A stretch of DNA of 64,000 bases from Seminavis robusta (GCA_903772945.1 CAICTM010000049.1:88380-152379), one strand, 5' to 3'; positions 12,501 to 24,487 are shown, counted from the stretch's first letter. Numbers and translations are program-made. The notes: generated by a model not told the origin, from the sequence alone.

Positions 12501-14447
12501 GACCACCGTCTTGAGTTTGATCGAGACTGCTACAACAGGGGGTGGGGGGCGATTGCCAGGCTCAAGAAGATCCAATCGCTTAATGTTCTTTGGGTCGTTC
12601 ACCTGCAATTCTAGCTTACACCAAGAAACTGGTGCTCGCGTGGCGACTGGTTGCTTGATACGAATCCAACAGGGTCCCAAAAGCTCCCGTTTGACAATGA
12701 ATGTCTCCAGGACGGACGCGCCACCACCCAAGATCTTCTGAAAGTGCTCTCCCCCCTTTTCGCAGATTTCTTGGGACGGACTGGGAAATTTGGCATCGTA
12801 AACAACCTTGAGATACTCCGTTTCATCCCTAGGAATGGAGCAGTCATCAAATGCATACTTGCGAGTGACGGGTTTGCCCCTCCACCACGCTCCTTCCACC
12901 TTGGGAATGATCGGCCCCTTCAAGACGGAATTGATTTCCTGATGAACCTTTTGAAGAGGGGCATACTCTCCCGTTTCTTCATTGACGCGAGGCAACACGA
13001 AAAGATTGCGCAAGTTGTTCTTGATGAGAGCACAACAGCTGACAAACTGTGGCTTGCTGTTCTTGCTCTTTGGTTCCGGGGGAACTGCCACCTTTCCAAA
13101 CAAGAGGATCTCTCCATTTCCCCTGTCAGCAATGTCAATCCAGAAAAAGTCAATGTACTGTTCGGCGTCGCCACTTTCTGTTTCTTTGGTTTGAAGGAAT
13201 GCGCCCAGCTCGGCAGAGGACGCTGCGGTTGTGGCGGCGTTGGAGGATCCTGCAGCGGCCATTTCGTCCGGTTTGAATGTCGCAGTCATGGCAGCCATAG
13301 TGACAGCAGACTTTTTCGACTGCTCTTCTGGTGTCGGCTCCGGCTGCTTCTTTTGGTTGGCAATTTCCTTTTCTTCCATTGCCTTTTTGGCGGGAGCCGA
13401 CATGTCTTGTCCCAGTTTTCTTCGCGCCAGACGCTTGCGTGGTCGAGGAGCTTCCTCTTCGTCCTCCTCCTTGTCCTTATCATCAGATGCGTCATGGTTG
13501 GTATCCACAGCTGCGCGGTTGATATCATCCTTGTTGCCGTCTTTGGTCTCATCCGTAGCCATTTCAACGTCTCCATCATTACCTCCGTCATTGGCGTCCG
13601 GAGCAAAGCGGACCCTTGTACCTTCGGTGTTGGTCTTTTCCTCGTCAGGTTTTTCCTCATCTGGTGCCATGTCCTGATCTTTTCCAACGTCGTCATCGTC
13701 ATAGTGATCATCATCGTTTCCATCGTCAAAGGGCATCATGCCCATATTATCATCATCATCTTCTTCATGATCATGGGCATCCGCTTTCTGACGGTCCACT
13801 TCCCTGCTGCGACGAGGTTGTGATTCTGAACGCCTCCTTCCAGAATTCGACTGACGTCCCCGACTGCGACGACGAGGAGCAGACGAACTGCGGCGTCGAC
13901 TGGTGGAGAGAGGAGCATTATCCAGCTGCTTCAAGAGATCATCCACATTGGTAGTCGCGGAAGCACCACCATATCGACTGCTGCTGGACTTTTTGTTTTT
14001 GTTGTTGTTGGATCCACCTCCAAAAGCAGGACCTGTGGCAGTTCCTTGTGTGACAAAATTCCACATGCTTGGTTGGGACTTGTCTTGTTCCATTCCAGCT
14101 TGATCCAAGAGCGTCTTGTTGCGTTTGGCCTTTTTCAATGCCGTCTTGGTCAATGTGGCATTGCCGTTATTGGCTCTCTTGCGATTAGTATTACCGCCCT
14201 CATCTGGCTCTCCTCCCAAATGTTCTTCTCCATCATCATAGTACCCCAATCCGTCATCGTCGACAATGAAATCTTCTCGTTGACGGCGGGCATTGACCAA
14301 CTTTCCGTATTCCTCTTCATCAACCACTTCATAGATATCTTCTTCATCCTTGATCTCTACATCGTCCAAATCAAATCCCTGTTGCCGACGCTGGCGGAGA
14401 CTGGCCAAAGCAGCGCTTTTCTTCTGGCGGCGGCTGGCAGAGGACAT
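9518..14447 (-). CDS. POLA1: DNA polymerase alpha catalytic subunit
   Basis: Catalytic subunit of the primase-polymerase complex that starts DNA synthesis in the nucleus; 1586 aa, near the usual 1460-1540. Exons 14447-11328, 11250-11125, 11032-9518, in phase 0 with GT-AG introns. Residues 1-90 match the pol-alpha N-terminal domain ([13 protein letters not shown]), followed by a long acidic, Arg/Ser-rich linker (about 100-400) with little conservation. An exonuclease-like fold follows ([13 protein letters not shown]). Polymerase motif A is [14 protein letters not shown] (D956), motif B is in exon 2 ([17 protein letters not shown]) and motif C is YGDTDSIM (D1102, D1104). The C-terminus has cysteine pairs of the zinc and Fe-S type module ([28 protein letters not shown]). 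Both introns sit between motifs A and C. The gene is divergent from the ENTH gene. Confidence 0.97.
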
Positions 14448-14888
14448 GGTGTAGACAACAACACTTTGTAGTACTAGCTAGTAGCACAGTAGTAGTGGGT
14501 AGACAGGTTATTGAACAGAGATTGTGATGAACGACGGTTGATGCCAAAGCCAATGCTCAGAAAAATGTTGGAAAAAATGCTTCCGAAAGGCGCCAAAATC
14601 AAATGGGTCAAATGTGCGGCTTGACTAAAATTGAGCGATGCTCGCGAAATTGTAAGAGCCGGCAAAAGATCGGCAATCAACTCACCCGACAGCAATCCAA
14701 GTCTTGTGGAGATTATATTTATGCTTTGATACTTGTTGGCTGGTTTGTGAACGTCGCTGCCATTCTCTGAGCAAGGAACAGAGGCGCCGCCCGTTGTTAG
14801 ACTAGCTAGCTAGTATTGTTGTGAAAGAGCTGAGCTCGTTGGTCGATCCATTGGTGAAAGAAACCAAGCGAATTGAATTATCGATATC
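14448..14888. promoter_or_regulatory. bidirectional promoter region, POLA1 / ENTH gene
   Basis: A 441-bp divergent spacer between two start codons. It holds GCTA-type repeats near 14474-14487 and 14803-14817 and an AT-rich stretch (gattatatttatgc) near 14711. No ORF is credible. Confidence 0.5.
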
Positions 14889-17448
14889 ATGGACCGCCAA
14901 CTGTTGAACCGAGCCACGGATGGTTCGGATGCCCCTACTCCAGGATATCTGTACATTGATATAGCCAAGAATGCAGCCTCATCGCCCATGGCTTGTCAGG
15001 AAATTGCCACCTTTTTGACGCGAAAGCTGGCCAACAAACAAAATGCCAACATCAAATGGAAGTGTCTCAAAGTCATTGCCAAGACGGCAGAGGCCGTCAG
15101 TAGAGGACAATTCAAGCGTGCTGTGGCACAAGACCAATCTGCTGTGGCTGCCATTCGTCTAGCCACCAATTTTAGAGGTCCTCCCGATCCAGTGCGAGGA
15201 GATGAACCCTACAACCGTGTTCGTCTCGCGGCAAAGGAGTGTCTCGACATGATTTATTCAGAGACGCCCACACAAGCCGATCAGAGTCCCTACAATTCGG
15301 GAGGAGGAGGCATGTCCAACACTTACGGGGCTCCTCCTCATCAACAAAATGCATACAGTGGAGGCGGTGCTGGAGCTGGAGCCGGCGGAATGCCTCCTCC
15401 AGGTCGCCGCATGGAAGGAATCGGAAATCCCATGTTTTCCGATCCACGCCTAGAACCACAGTCCAACTCGGTAGAATCTGTCATTAAGGATATTGGAGAA
15501 TCCTTTGTAGGCATGATCAAGGATCCACTGGCTCGCAATGCCGATGTTCGAACCTCCAATTCGCACGGAGAAATGCCTCGTCCTGGTGGAATGCAGGGTT
15601 TTGGATCGCACAATGCTGGAACGGTACGTCTCTATTTTTATTTATTATTGTTTTGTTTGATTTTCTTCCAGGCTTGGGTGTATAGTATTGCATTGTATTG
15701 TATTGTCGTATGTGTTGCGAGCAAATTTATTTATTTGTGATTGACGTAAAATTCTGGCTGATACGATTTCCAATACTGCTCTTGCTTCTGACAATCGAAC
15801 CGAATTGAATCGACGACCACAATCATATTATTGGAACCTTTCTACGACGTTCAAAATTCAATGATATTGATATTGGCAGTACGGACGCCCTCCTCCTGGT
15901 CGAAGTGAACTGGCTCATGCCACCGGTGGACAATGGACCATGGCTTCCAACAGAGGACCCAATGCAGTAGGAGGCGGGGGTTCCAGCAATTCCAACGACG
16001 CATACTACAAGTCACGGGAGCAAGGAAACAATGCTTTTTCTTGGGCCAACAAAGACGCTCACGGCTCTCAAGGGGGAGTCGGTGGTTCTTGGGCATCACC
16101 AGCTCCATCACAGGCTTCTCGACCTTCCTACGCTGATCAGCATTCTACTACGCCCTCGATTACGATCAACTCGGCTCCAAGTGCTCCAATCAACCGTGGC
16201 TCTGGTGGGACGGCTGTCAGTGATGGGTCCTATGAAAAGAACTTGGTCATTGAGTTGTGCCCCCCTGGTGGAATGAAACCGGTGCCACCTCCTGACAAGC
16301 TGCTCAACTTTGCCAAAGCAATTCCCAACCTAAACCCTGACTTGATCTGCCCCGTCTTGCTGGATTGCTTGGAAGATGGGCATCCATGGATCATGCGTGC
16401 CAAAGCTCTTTGTGTGATGGAAACCTGCATCCAGGCAGGCGCAAGACCTGACAATACCAACCCATACGCCAACTTCTTTTACACCTGTCGGGGAGAAGTC
16501 GAACCACTAGCAAATCACGCCAGGGCAGCTGTCAAAGACCCCGCTCGGAGGGTCCTGGCATTGTTGGGTGTGGAATTGTCGGAACCTGCTGCTGCTGCGC
16601 CACCCCCGGCGGCAGCACCACCGGTTCCTCCGGCACCTGCTGCACCGGTCAATTTGTTGGACTTTGATGACACCCCTGCTGCAGCGGTACCAGCTCCCCC
16701 ACCATCGGCTCCTCCACCGCCTCCCAGTCAGCCAGCAGCAGCAACAGGCGGTGGAAATATGTTTGGTGGAATGGAGCTGAAGAGTGCCCCCGCTGCTGCA
16801 CCTGTGGCTCCACCGCCAGCACCGACCAGTGGATTCTTACTGGATGGATTGACTGTGAACAACCCGCCAGCTCCAGCACCAGCAGCCCCTGCAAAGGCTC
16901 CTGAGGTCATTGACATGTTTGGTTCCTTATCAGTCAAAGCAAACGATGTTGAGGAAGAGAAAAAGAAGGGATCAGAAGATACAGATGACCTTGCTGCTGT
17001 GGCAGCCTCTGGGTCTGCATTTGGATTCATCAATTCTGATTCTTCGCAAGCACCTGCCGTTGCGGCTGCCCCGGCAGCTCAGCCAAACACTGTGGAATCC
17101 TTTGATCCTTTGAGTGCCTTTTCACCCAATACACAACGACAAATGATGCAGCTGTCACCGGAGCAGATGCAGGCCATGGCTTACCAACAGATGCTCATGC
17201 AACAGCAAGCGATGCAAATGCAGCAGATGCAAATGGCCATGGCAATGCAGGGTGGTGGTGGCGGCATGCCTCGAGTGGGTGGAGCTCCCATGTCAATGAT
17301 GCCGGGTGTAGGCCCTGGAGTGATGGGACCTCATGCAGGAAGGACAAGTTCTGGGTTCTCTTTCTTGGACAATCCAGCAGCCAAGAAGGAAGATAAGATG
17401 TTTGATTTTGTCCAGGATGCCATGAAGACGGAAAAGACACACAAGTAG
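14889..17448 (+). CDS. ENTH/VHS-domain adaptor protein, tepsin-like
   Basis: Predicted vesicle-coat accessory protein, 767 aa, exons 14889-15623 and 15880-17448 (phase 0, GT-AG). Residues 1-125 form an ENTH/VHS helical domain (LLNRATDGSDAPTPGYLYID, NIKWKCLKVI). After a Gly/Pro linker a second helical domain (about 355-465; LLNFAKAIPNLNPDLICPVL, HPWIMRAKALCVME) resembles the second, VHS-like domain of tepsin, the AP-4 accessory protein. The tail is Ala/Pro and Gln/Met rich with short adaptor-type motifs (NLLDFDD, VIDMFGSL, FGFIN, MFDFVQD). Two folded helical domains plus a motif-rich tail fit tepsin better than epsin, which has one ENTH domain and ubiquitin-interacting motifs. The AP-4 link is inferred from architecture. 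The low-complexity tail could mislead similarity searches. Confidence 0.8.
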
Positions 17449-17996
17449 AATGATAACTAACTGATAGACAGATGTGGATGAACACATGATAGTTAGTTGC
17501 AAGAGTATCTAGCTAGCTAATGAACTTTGTGGATATACAATTTGTTGCGCGAGTGCTAGCTTGTGCATATCGGCAGTTTCGCTGGAGACTACTACAAAGT
17601 GTATGTAGGCCCGGAACGTTCATTTCTCGCCGTAAGGCGAAGCGAAGTGCTTTTTTGTGGCTACTAGCCAGCAGGGCTGTATTGTACGGTACCGATACCG
17701 GTGTGACTGCGGCAACTAACGCGTCTTGATTTCAGCATTGGTGGCATTGAGTCAGCATCGGAACAAGCCAATCGGAAGATCAAAATGTTCTGTGTCATCG
17801 ATGCTGCTTCTCATAGCCCGCCAGACTGGATGGATGCCTCAATTGTGTTGTGGCTGATGGGATTGATTGGAAATCATCCGCATTGTTGGCATTCTGACAC
17901 AATAAATCAGACTCAGTTCGAAGATCGTCGGAATCGCAAAACTCGTTTCTTGACACAATCTCACAAAGACTACATACAAGAAGAGAAAGATTAACA
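17449..17996. other. intergenic spacer
   Basis: About 550 bp between two + genes. A GCTAGCTA repeat lies at 17510-17519, shortly after the ENTH stop, and ggtaccgataccggtg near 17688. I see no gene. Confidence 0.5.
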
Positions 17997-19142
17997 ATGA
18001 TGACTTTGACCAAGACTCTCAACTACAGCCTTTTCTTGGTTGCCATGGTGGCATTTCCATGGCGATGTGCGGCTTTTACTACTCCGTCAATGATGCCTTT
18101 TAGTGCTACCACTGGCAATTCCAGACTCTTTAGCACCGAAACCGATGTCGACGAGGCGACCAAGCTTCGGGAGAAAGCAGCTCAGCTTCGAGCTGAAATT
18201 GCGGCCATGGAGGGCAAGACATTGCAAGAGGTCGAAGACGAAGCCAAACAAAAGAAGGAAAACATACGGTTGCGAAGAGAGCAACAAGAAGAACAGCGAA
18301 AGCAAAATAGAAAAGAAGCTGCTGCTTCCAGGGATGATGGCCGGTTTTTGCAAGTCCCGAGTACTATGGATGACATGGTGAGACAAGCGTCGCAATCAGT
18401 AGAACGGGCCTTTCAAGATGGACAGACACGACAAACAGTTCGTTTTGCCCTGATTCGACCAGATCAATATGTCAACGAGGTGAATGAATGGCCAGGGGGT
18501 GCCCAAGAAATGTCTCGCGAAAGCGCGAAACCACTCACCCAGGCACTCCTGAAACAAGTGCATGCTCCTACCAAAGCCACAGAAGAAGCCAGCAGACAAC
18601 AACGATTGCCCCCAACTGTCAAAGAACAAGATATTTGGGATTTTGATGGATCTGCGCTCATTACAGCTGAAGCCCAGGCTGGAGCCAATGGAGATGTCCA
18701 AGCTTTGGTCCTACCCAATACCGATACCAAATACATCAAGGATATCGACAGCATTGATCAAGCCATGGGGAAACGACTTTTTCTACTCGTCAATCCATTC
18801 TGGAGAAACCTGGACTCCTGGGGAATCAATATCTTGGCCCCCGGAGCCAAGAAAATGGCGAAAGAAATCATTTTTGACAAGGGCTACAACGAGTCCTACT
18901 CCCTCTTGAGATTCAGTTGTCGTGGAGAAGAGTGTGTTGCGGTGAAAGCGTACCCTTATGATTGGCAACTTTTTGCGTACTTGGAAGATGACGATAACTA
19001 TGTTGGTGGTGCCGCTGTGGAGCGTACCATTCGACTAGGATCGTGCAAGGAAGAACCTTCCAGTGCCCTGGTCACGGAGCTGCTAAATGAGAGACCTGAG
19101 TTTCAGCAAACACGAACGATGCGACAATTTGGCAGAAAGTAG
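17997..19142 (+). CDS. plastid-targeted DUF1995 protein
   Basis: Intronless, 381 aa. The N-terminus is a signal peptide (SLFLVAMVAFPW) ending in CAAFTT, where A26-F27 matches the diatom plastid cleavage rule (Phe at +1), followed by a Ser/Thr-rich transit stretch. Residues 50-110 are a charged coiled coil (LREKAAQLRAEIAAMEG). The rest fits the DUF1995 family (VRFALIRPDQYVNE, KRLFLLVNPFWRN, EIIFDKGYNESYSLLRF). In plants a related protein (LPA3) helps assemble photosystem II; carrying that role over is inference. A second ATG follows the first directly, so the start may shift by one codon. Confidence 0.85.
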   Translation: MMTLTKTLNYSLFLVAMVAFPWRCAAFTTPSMMPFSATTGNSRLFSTETDVDEATKLREKAAQLRAEIAAMEGKTLQEVEDEAKQKKENIRLRREQQEEQRKQNRKEAAASRDDGRFLQVPSTMDDMVRQASQSVERAFQDGQTRQTVRFALIRPDQYVNEVNEWPGGAQEMSRESAKPLTQALLKQVHAPTKATEEASRQQRLPPTVKEQDIWDFDGSALITAEAQAGANGDVQALVLPNTDTKYIKDIDSIDQAMGKRLFLLVNPFWRNLDSWGINILAPGAKKMAKEIIFDKGYNESYSLLRFSCRGEECVAVKAYPYDWQLFAYLEDDDNYVGGAAVERTIRLGSCKEEPSSALVTELLNERPEFQQTRTMRQFGRK

Positions 19143-19550
19143 ACATAGAAAACTAACCTAGAACTGAAGATACGATTATAAATAAAACTAATGCGCTCAC
19201 CTCCTCCAACTGCATGTAGGAAATAGGAAAAGCTCACGTGGACGGCAATGTCAAATGAATGGCATATGAGATGCATCCAAGAATGGAAGGAATGGTGAAA
19301 ATATTGGAAAGCAATACGACTACGGTATAGAGAGTGGATCTATTGCAATAGGGGAAACCAGAAGCCTTCTGCTATGCTGATAGCACACAGTTCTTGTCAG
19401 CCGATCTACCGTATGAATCTTTCTAGTTCAAGTTTTTCAGTTTTGCTGGCGCAGATGGGAACCTTTTTGGCAATCATGACTTGTGCGCTCACCTCTTTTT
19501 CCCGCCAGCTCTTGTAGTCTAGTTGAATTTTGGCACTTGTTCACTTGATC

Positions 19551-19828
19551 AGAATTTGGAATGAAAGGGCCCGAAATCAGGATTTTAAGAATCCAATTAA
19601 ATTGATCAATTCCAAACCGAAATATAAAACCGAAACCAAAATATAGAACCGAAACCAAAATATAACACCGAAACCAAATTACTATGGTAAATAACTAGTG
19701 AAATCAAGCCTAAACCTAAATATAAAATCGAAACCTAAGTATAAAACCGAAACCAAAATATAAAATCGAAACACAAGTATAAATCGGAATTTGGTGTAAA
19801 TCGCCATTTCGGGCCCTTTCAATCCATT
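19551..19828. mobile_element. MITE-like element with terminal inverted repeats
   Basis: A 278-bp segment bounded by inverted termini. The inner 16 bp (tgaaagggcccgaaat at 19562-19577 and its exact reverse complement at 19805-19820) match perfectly, and the similarity extends to both ends (19551 and 19828) with a few mismatches. The 7-bp direct repeat cttgatc flanks it at 19544-19550 and 19829-19835, as expected of a target-site duplication. The interior is AT-rich with degenerate copies of an 'accgaaaccaaaatata' unit (about 19615-19790) and has no coding capacity, so it is non-autonomous. The transposase family is unknown. Confidence 0.8.
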
Positions 19829-19937
19829 TCTTGATCTTCCGTATTTCCAAGCATTACATGTATGCTGGTGCTTCTTTTTCAGGGCAATCCAACAATCCCA
19901 CATCCGCAAGTAGACTAGTAACCACTGCAGTCTAACT

Positions 19938-20013
19938 TTTACCTCGGCAGGTTAACTGCCTGAGTCCTCTACCCCTTTACCTCGGCAGGTTAACTGCCTG
20001 AGTCCGCTACCCC
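19938..20013. repeat. 38-bp tandem direct repeat, two copies
   Basis: Copies at 19938-19975 and 19976-20013 differ by one base. Each contains the near-palindrome ggcaggttaactgcc. They directly precede the larger duplicated block. Confidence 0.9.
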
Positions 20014-20019
20014 TTTAAT

Positions 20020-20946
20020 GGCAAATATTCTGTCTGTGGGATCCCCTCGTTTTGTGTCTGTGGGATCCCCTATTCCGGTGAAGCCAGGGTATAAGGATAG
20101 AGATAATGTAAGCTGGCAAAACTGGAAATTGAAGGTTCAATAAAAGTTAGGGGTAGGAATATATCAATGTAATTTAAGGTTAGTGCACTCAGGACAAAAC
20201 ACAATAAGCCAGCAGGTGTTGTAAATTTAGAGTTACACGATCGAATGATAGCTGTAAATTATGGGTTAGCCCGTGGCTACACCAATGCTAGCTTAATATA
20301 AAACAGAAGGTTACAATGAGGGAATGATACCGGGCGGCAACACACGACGAAGTCGGGTGTTGTCGCCAGGGCTACCTTGAAAGAAGGACAAAATCTCAAA
20401 CATGATCCTCTTTCTTCTATTTGTCTTTCTGCCGAGGTATCGCAGCTCCCGCTGACTTGATTGGCAAATATTCTGTCTGTGGGATCCCCCTGGTTTTTGT
20501 CTGTGGGATCCCCTTGTTTTGTGTCTGTGGGATCCCCTATTCCGGTGAAGCCAGGATAAGGATAGAGATAATGTAAGCTGGCAAAACTGGAAATTGAAGG
20601 TTCAATAAAAGTTAGGGGTAGGAATATATCAATGTAATTTAAGGTTAGTGCACTCAGGACAAAAACACAATAAGCCAGCAGTGTTGTAAATTTAGAGTTA
20701 CACAATCGAATGATAGCTGTAATTATGGGTTAGCCCGTGGCTACGCCAATGCTAGCTTAATATAAAACAGAAGGTTACAATGAGGAATGATAGTGGGCGG
20801 CAACACACGACGAAGTCGGGTGTTGTCGCCGGGCTAGCCATAAAAAGAGGTATAATGAGGGAAGGCTATTGAAGAGGTGCATTCTCAAACACGATCCTCT
20901 TTCTTCTATTTGTCTTTCTGCCGAGTATCGCAGCTCCCGCTGACTT
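20020..20946. repeat. tandem duplication of a ~450-bp non-coding unit
   Basis: Copy 1 (20020-20458) and copy 2 (20463-20946) align along their length with small indels. Each starts with two or three copies of the phrase ctgtctgtgggatccc, contains a GC-rich hairpin (ggcggcaacac paired with gtgttgtcgcc; 20333-20367 in copy 1, about 20794-20830 in copy 2), and ends at agctcccgctgactt. No coding potential is evident. It could be two copies of a short retroelement or a plain tandem satellite. The differences show that the duplication is not recent or that the copies evolve separately. Confidence 0.85.
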
Positions 20947-21321
20947 AGCCAAACCAAGCCAAGTAGAAAAGTGAGCCAACAGAGCTGTGATGCCCACGTC
21001 ATCCTGTTGGCGTCATCCGATCCTGTTGTCGTCAGGAAGAAAACAAGAGGCAATACCGGTACGAAACGCCACGACGCAGAAGCACCTGAAAAGAAGACAC
21101 GAGGACAATGCTGGCAATGGCAAGATACTGACTCACAATTTCCTACTGCCTCAGAAGCCTTTGCCAGATAGCCATACTGTAGGTGCGAGGTGGTGGTTCA
21201 TTTACGTTGGCTCGTTGGAACAGTCCAGTATCATTACAGTACTTTGGGTAACCAAACCAAGTCATAGATACCTTCGAAAAAGAAAAGTTTTTGATTGCAA
21301 ACGCCACACAGAAAAACTACA

Positions 21322-24302
21322 ATGAGATTTCATTTGCAGGCTCTGGGATTCCTCCTGTTGCAGGAGCCAACCGGTGCCTTTGTGGCTCCGATGGCCGCAA
21401 CAAAGAGGCAGCAGACGGCGATATTTTCATCATCTTCCCGCGAAGCCAGTGACATGCTACGAGATATGCGAGAAGAGTTGTCCCGTAATGAAGAAGCCAA
21501 TTTGGTCATGCAGGCATTGCGTGGACAAAATCTCAACGACGATGATTCTGCCGTGGCTGGATTGGAAATGCGGCTCGTGGACATTGGGGGGAAGGAAGAT
21601 GATCGATTGCCCTACGAATACGATCCGATATTTTTGCAAGACTTCTTTGGGAAGAGACCGGGAGCTGTGGTGACGAGGTTCTTTCAACTATCCACCGTGT
21701 TGGGAGGATTCGCATTCAAAACTATACTCGACAATCTTTTCAACAGATTAGAGGGGAACCCAGATTTGGAGATTAAGAGAGCAGCGGAACTGCGCGACAA
21801 GATCACTTCGTTGGGACCATTTTATATCAAGGTTAGTAGTGAAGGGGCATTTCGATACCGGTAGGTCCTGCGATACTGTCATCTGACTCCTGTTTGAATT
21901 GCTATCATCTGTTGGCTTGACTCCCCGAACAAATTCACATGACAATCCACGCATATACAAAGATTGGACAAGCTCTCTCTATTAGACCTGACATTCTGTC
22001 TCCCAGAAGCATGGTGGAGTTGCAGAAACTCTGTGACAAGGTACCTTCCTACGATTCCAAGGTAGCATTTGCCACTATTGAGCGAGAACTTGGAAAACCA
22101 GTGGAAGAAATCTTCAGTGAGATCACCCCTGAACCCGTGGCTGCCGCGTCATTGGGACAGGTCTACAAGGCCAAACTCAGGGCCACAGGCGAGACGGTTG
22201 CCGTCAAGGTGCAAAGACCTAACGTCCTGGAAACTGTATCGTTGGATCTCTACTTGGCCAGGGAAATTGGGCTACTCGCGAGAAACTTTCCTGACTTGTC
22301 AAGCAGGATCGACGTGGTCGCTCTCTTGGACGAATTTGCCTATCGCTTCTACCAAGAGTTAGACTACAACCTCGAATGTGAAAATGGAATTAGAATCAAG
22401 GAGTACATGAACGTCTTGCCCATGGTCAAGATCCCAGAGAACTACCCCGAATACACTGCACGACGAGTGCATGTTGCGGAGTGGGTAGACGGTGAAAAAC
22501 TCAGTCAGAGCAAGGCCGATGATGTGGGAGCGTTGGTAAACTTGGGTGTAATCACCTACCTCAGTCAACTCTTGGAGTCAGGTAAGGAAGGAATGACGGG
22601 TTATGAATGTGTGCGGCGTGCTTGTGCTTGCAAGTTCTAACTATCTTCATGTGATGCTTCGTTGCTATTGCAATCCATTTGAAGGCTTTTTCCATGCCGG
22701 TAAGTTTTCTCTGTTCAACCAGTGTGATCGAAGATTCATAGGATGGTCAGCTCACCTTTCTGTATCAATTTGTTGATTCGTCGTCCTTTACTGCTAAAGA
22801 TCCCCATCCCGGTACGTCGTAGAAACCTCATTGCTAAGTTGGCTAATTGGGACATTTCGTTTCACTGACAAAAATGTTCATCCCATTACATGAGCAGGTA
22901 ACATGCTTCGAACGGACGATGGAAAGCTGTGTATCTTGGATTTCGGATTGATGACGGAGATCACTGACGATCAAAAGTATGGCATGATCGAAGCCATTGC
23001 ACATTTGATCAACCGTGACTACACTGAAATCGGTCAAGATTTCAAAAACTTGGACTTTATCCCACCGGATACAGATACTACGCCCATCGTTCCTGCCTTG
23101 ACCAAAGTGTTTGACGTTGCCTTGGCTGGAGGTGGTGCCAAGAGTATCAACTTTCAGGAACTTGCGGCGGACCTGGCTGAGATCACATTTGAGTTCCCCT
23201 TTCGAATCCCACCGTACTTTGCCCTCGTCATTCGAGCCATCTCTGTGCTAGAGGGTATTGCATTGGTTGGACAACCTGACTTTGCGATTGTTGACGAAGC
23301 CTTCCCCTACATTGCTCGGCGACTACTTACAGATAAGTCACCCCGACTTCGAGCTGCACTCCGGTATATGGTGTACGGCCGCGAAGGAGAATTTGACGCT
23401 GAGAAGTTGATTGATCTTCTTCAAGCCTTGGAGAAGTTCAGTGCTGTGCGTGACGATGGAGATGGAACTTCATTCAAGGTGAACGGCGTGAGAGGCAACC
23501 GCGTGGTTGGCAAAGCCGGTGACTTCAGGGGATCACAGATAGTTGATACATCCGAACGCGACACGGATATCGACGGTGGCCGCTTCCGAGTGTCAACTGT
23601 AACAGACGGGCTCCCGGTGCTCACGGGTGGTGGTGGAAACAATGGCAAGAATGACGATGACGAGAATTCCACTCGAGAAGCACTACTCTTCTTTTTCGGT
23701 CCGGAAGGAGAAGTCTTTAGAGAGTTCATGCTGGAAGAGATTGTGACTGTGGTGGATGCATCCAGCCGACAAGCGCTTCGGGTAAGTGGTCGCTGCGGCG
23801 CCATGCGTTCCCCATGACACGTTCCTCACAAAGGATTACTCCCTTTTTCAGGAGCTTGTGTCGCGAATCGGCCTTGGAGGCGTTCCAGTTCCATCGCTGT
23901 TCAAAGCATTGAATCCCAAGCTAAGTGATGATGACCGCCGTGTAAGTCTCCTTCCTGGTTGCATCGCAGTATCGTTCGGGAATCCGTATCCTCACAGGCA
24001 CCACTCATTCCGTCATTTTAAAACAGATGGTAAATCAGATTGGAAAGCTTGTTCAGTTCTTGCTCGGAGACTTTGAAGGGGCGATTGAGCCGGAATCCGG
24101 TCGTCGCAGCGTTGACACGGATCGTCTGAGGAAACTCGTCCCTGTGGCACGAGAGTTTGCACCCCAACTTCGTGCATTCGGTACATTGTTGGTAGCTCGC
24201 TTGACAGAGAAGAGCCTGTCACGTGGCCTCACTTGGGCATCAAAGCGACTGGCTCCATCTTCGTCCAGAACGTTTTCAGCTAGGCTGCAAGAGCAAACGT
24301 AA
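21322..24302 (+). CDS. plastid-targeted ABC1/UbiB-family atypical kinase (ABC1K)
   Basis: 801 aa; exons 21322-21831, 21963-22581, 22685-22699, 22800-22811, 22898-23781, 23852-23941, 24027-24302, all in phase. The start is the ATG giving a short hydrophobic signal and TGAFVAP, an A-F plastid cleavage motif. Kinase marks are complete: KIGQALSIRPD (KxGQ), the Ala-rich loop PVAAASLGQVYKA, VAVKVQRP (catalytic Lys), FFHADPHPGN and DFGLM. In plants such kinases act in plastoglobules on prenyl-quinone and tocopherol metabolism; here this is inferred from targeting. The catalytic-loop peptide is pieced together from exons of 15 and 12 nt. The long C-terminal extension (about 480-801) carries a Gly/Asn/Asp-rich stretch and helical segments. 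An alternative in-frame start lies 27 bases upstream. Confidence 0.93.
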
Positions 24303-24487
24303 ACCCAATATAAAGATGCCAGTAAAGAAATCACATGCCATTCTCTTGAAATTCGCTTCATCTCTCAAAACACACATATGATCTCTCAAACTACTAGCTA
24401 GTACGAGTAGGGATAACGAGTACAGTAGTATCACACATTCTCAAAGCTGTCCTGAAGATATGGTACTCCTACGAGGAGTGACTTTTG

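Noticed and set aside
12651-13823. Open frame of 390 codons on + antisense to the polymerase gene
   Set aside because: It lies opposite the conserved POLA1 exon, has no family features and mirrors its codon bias.
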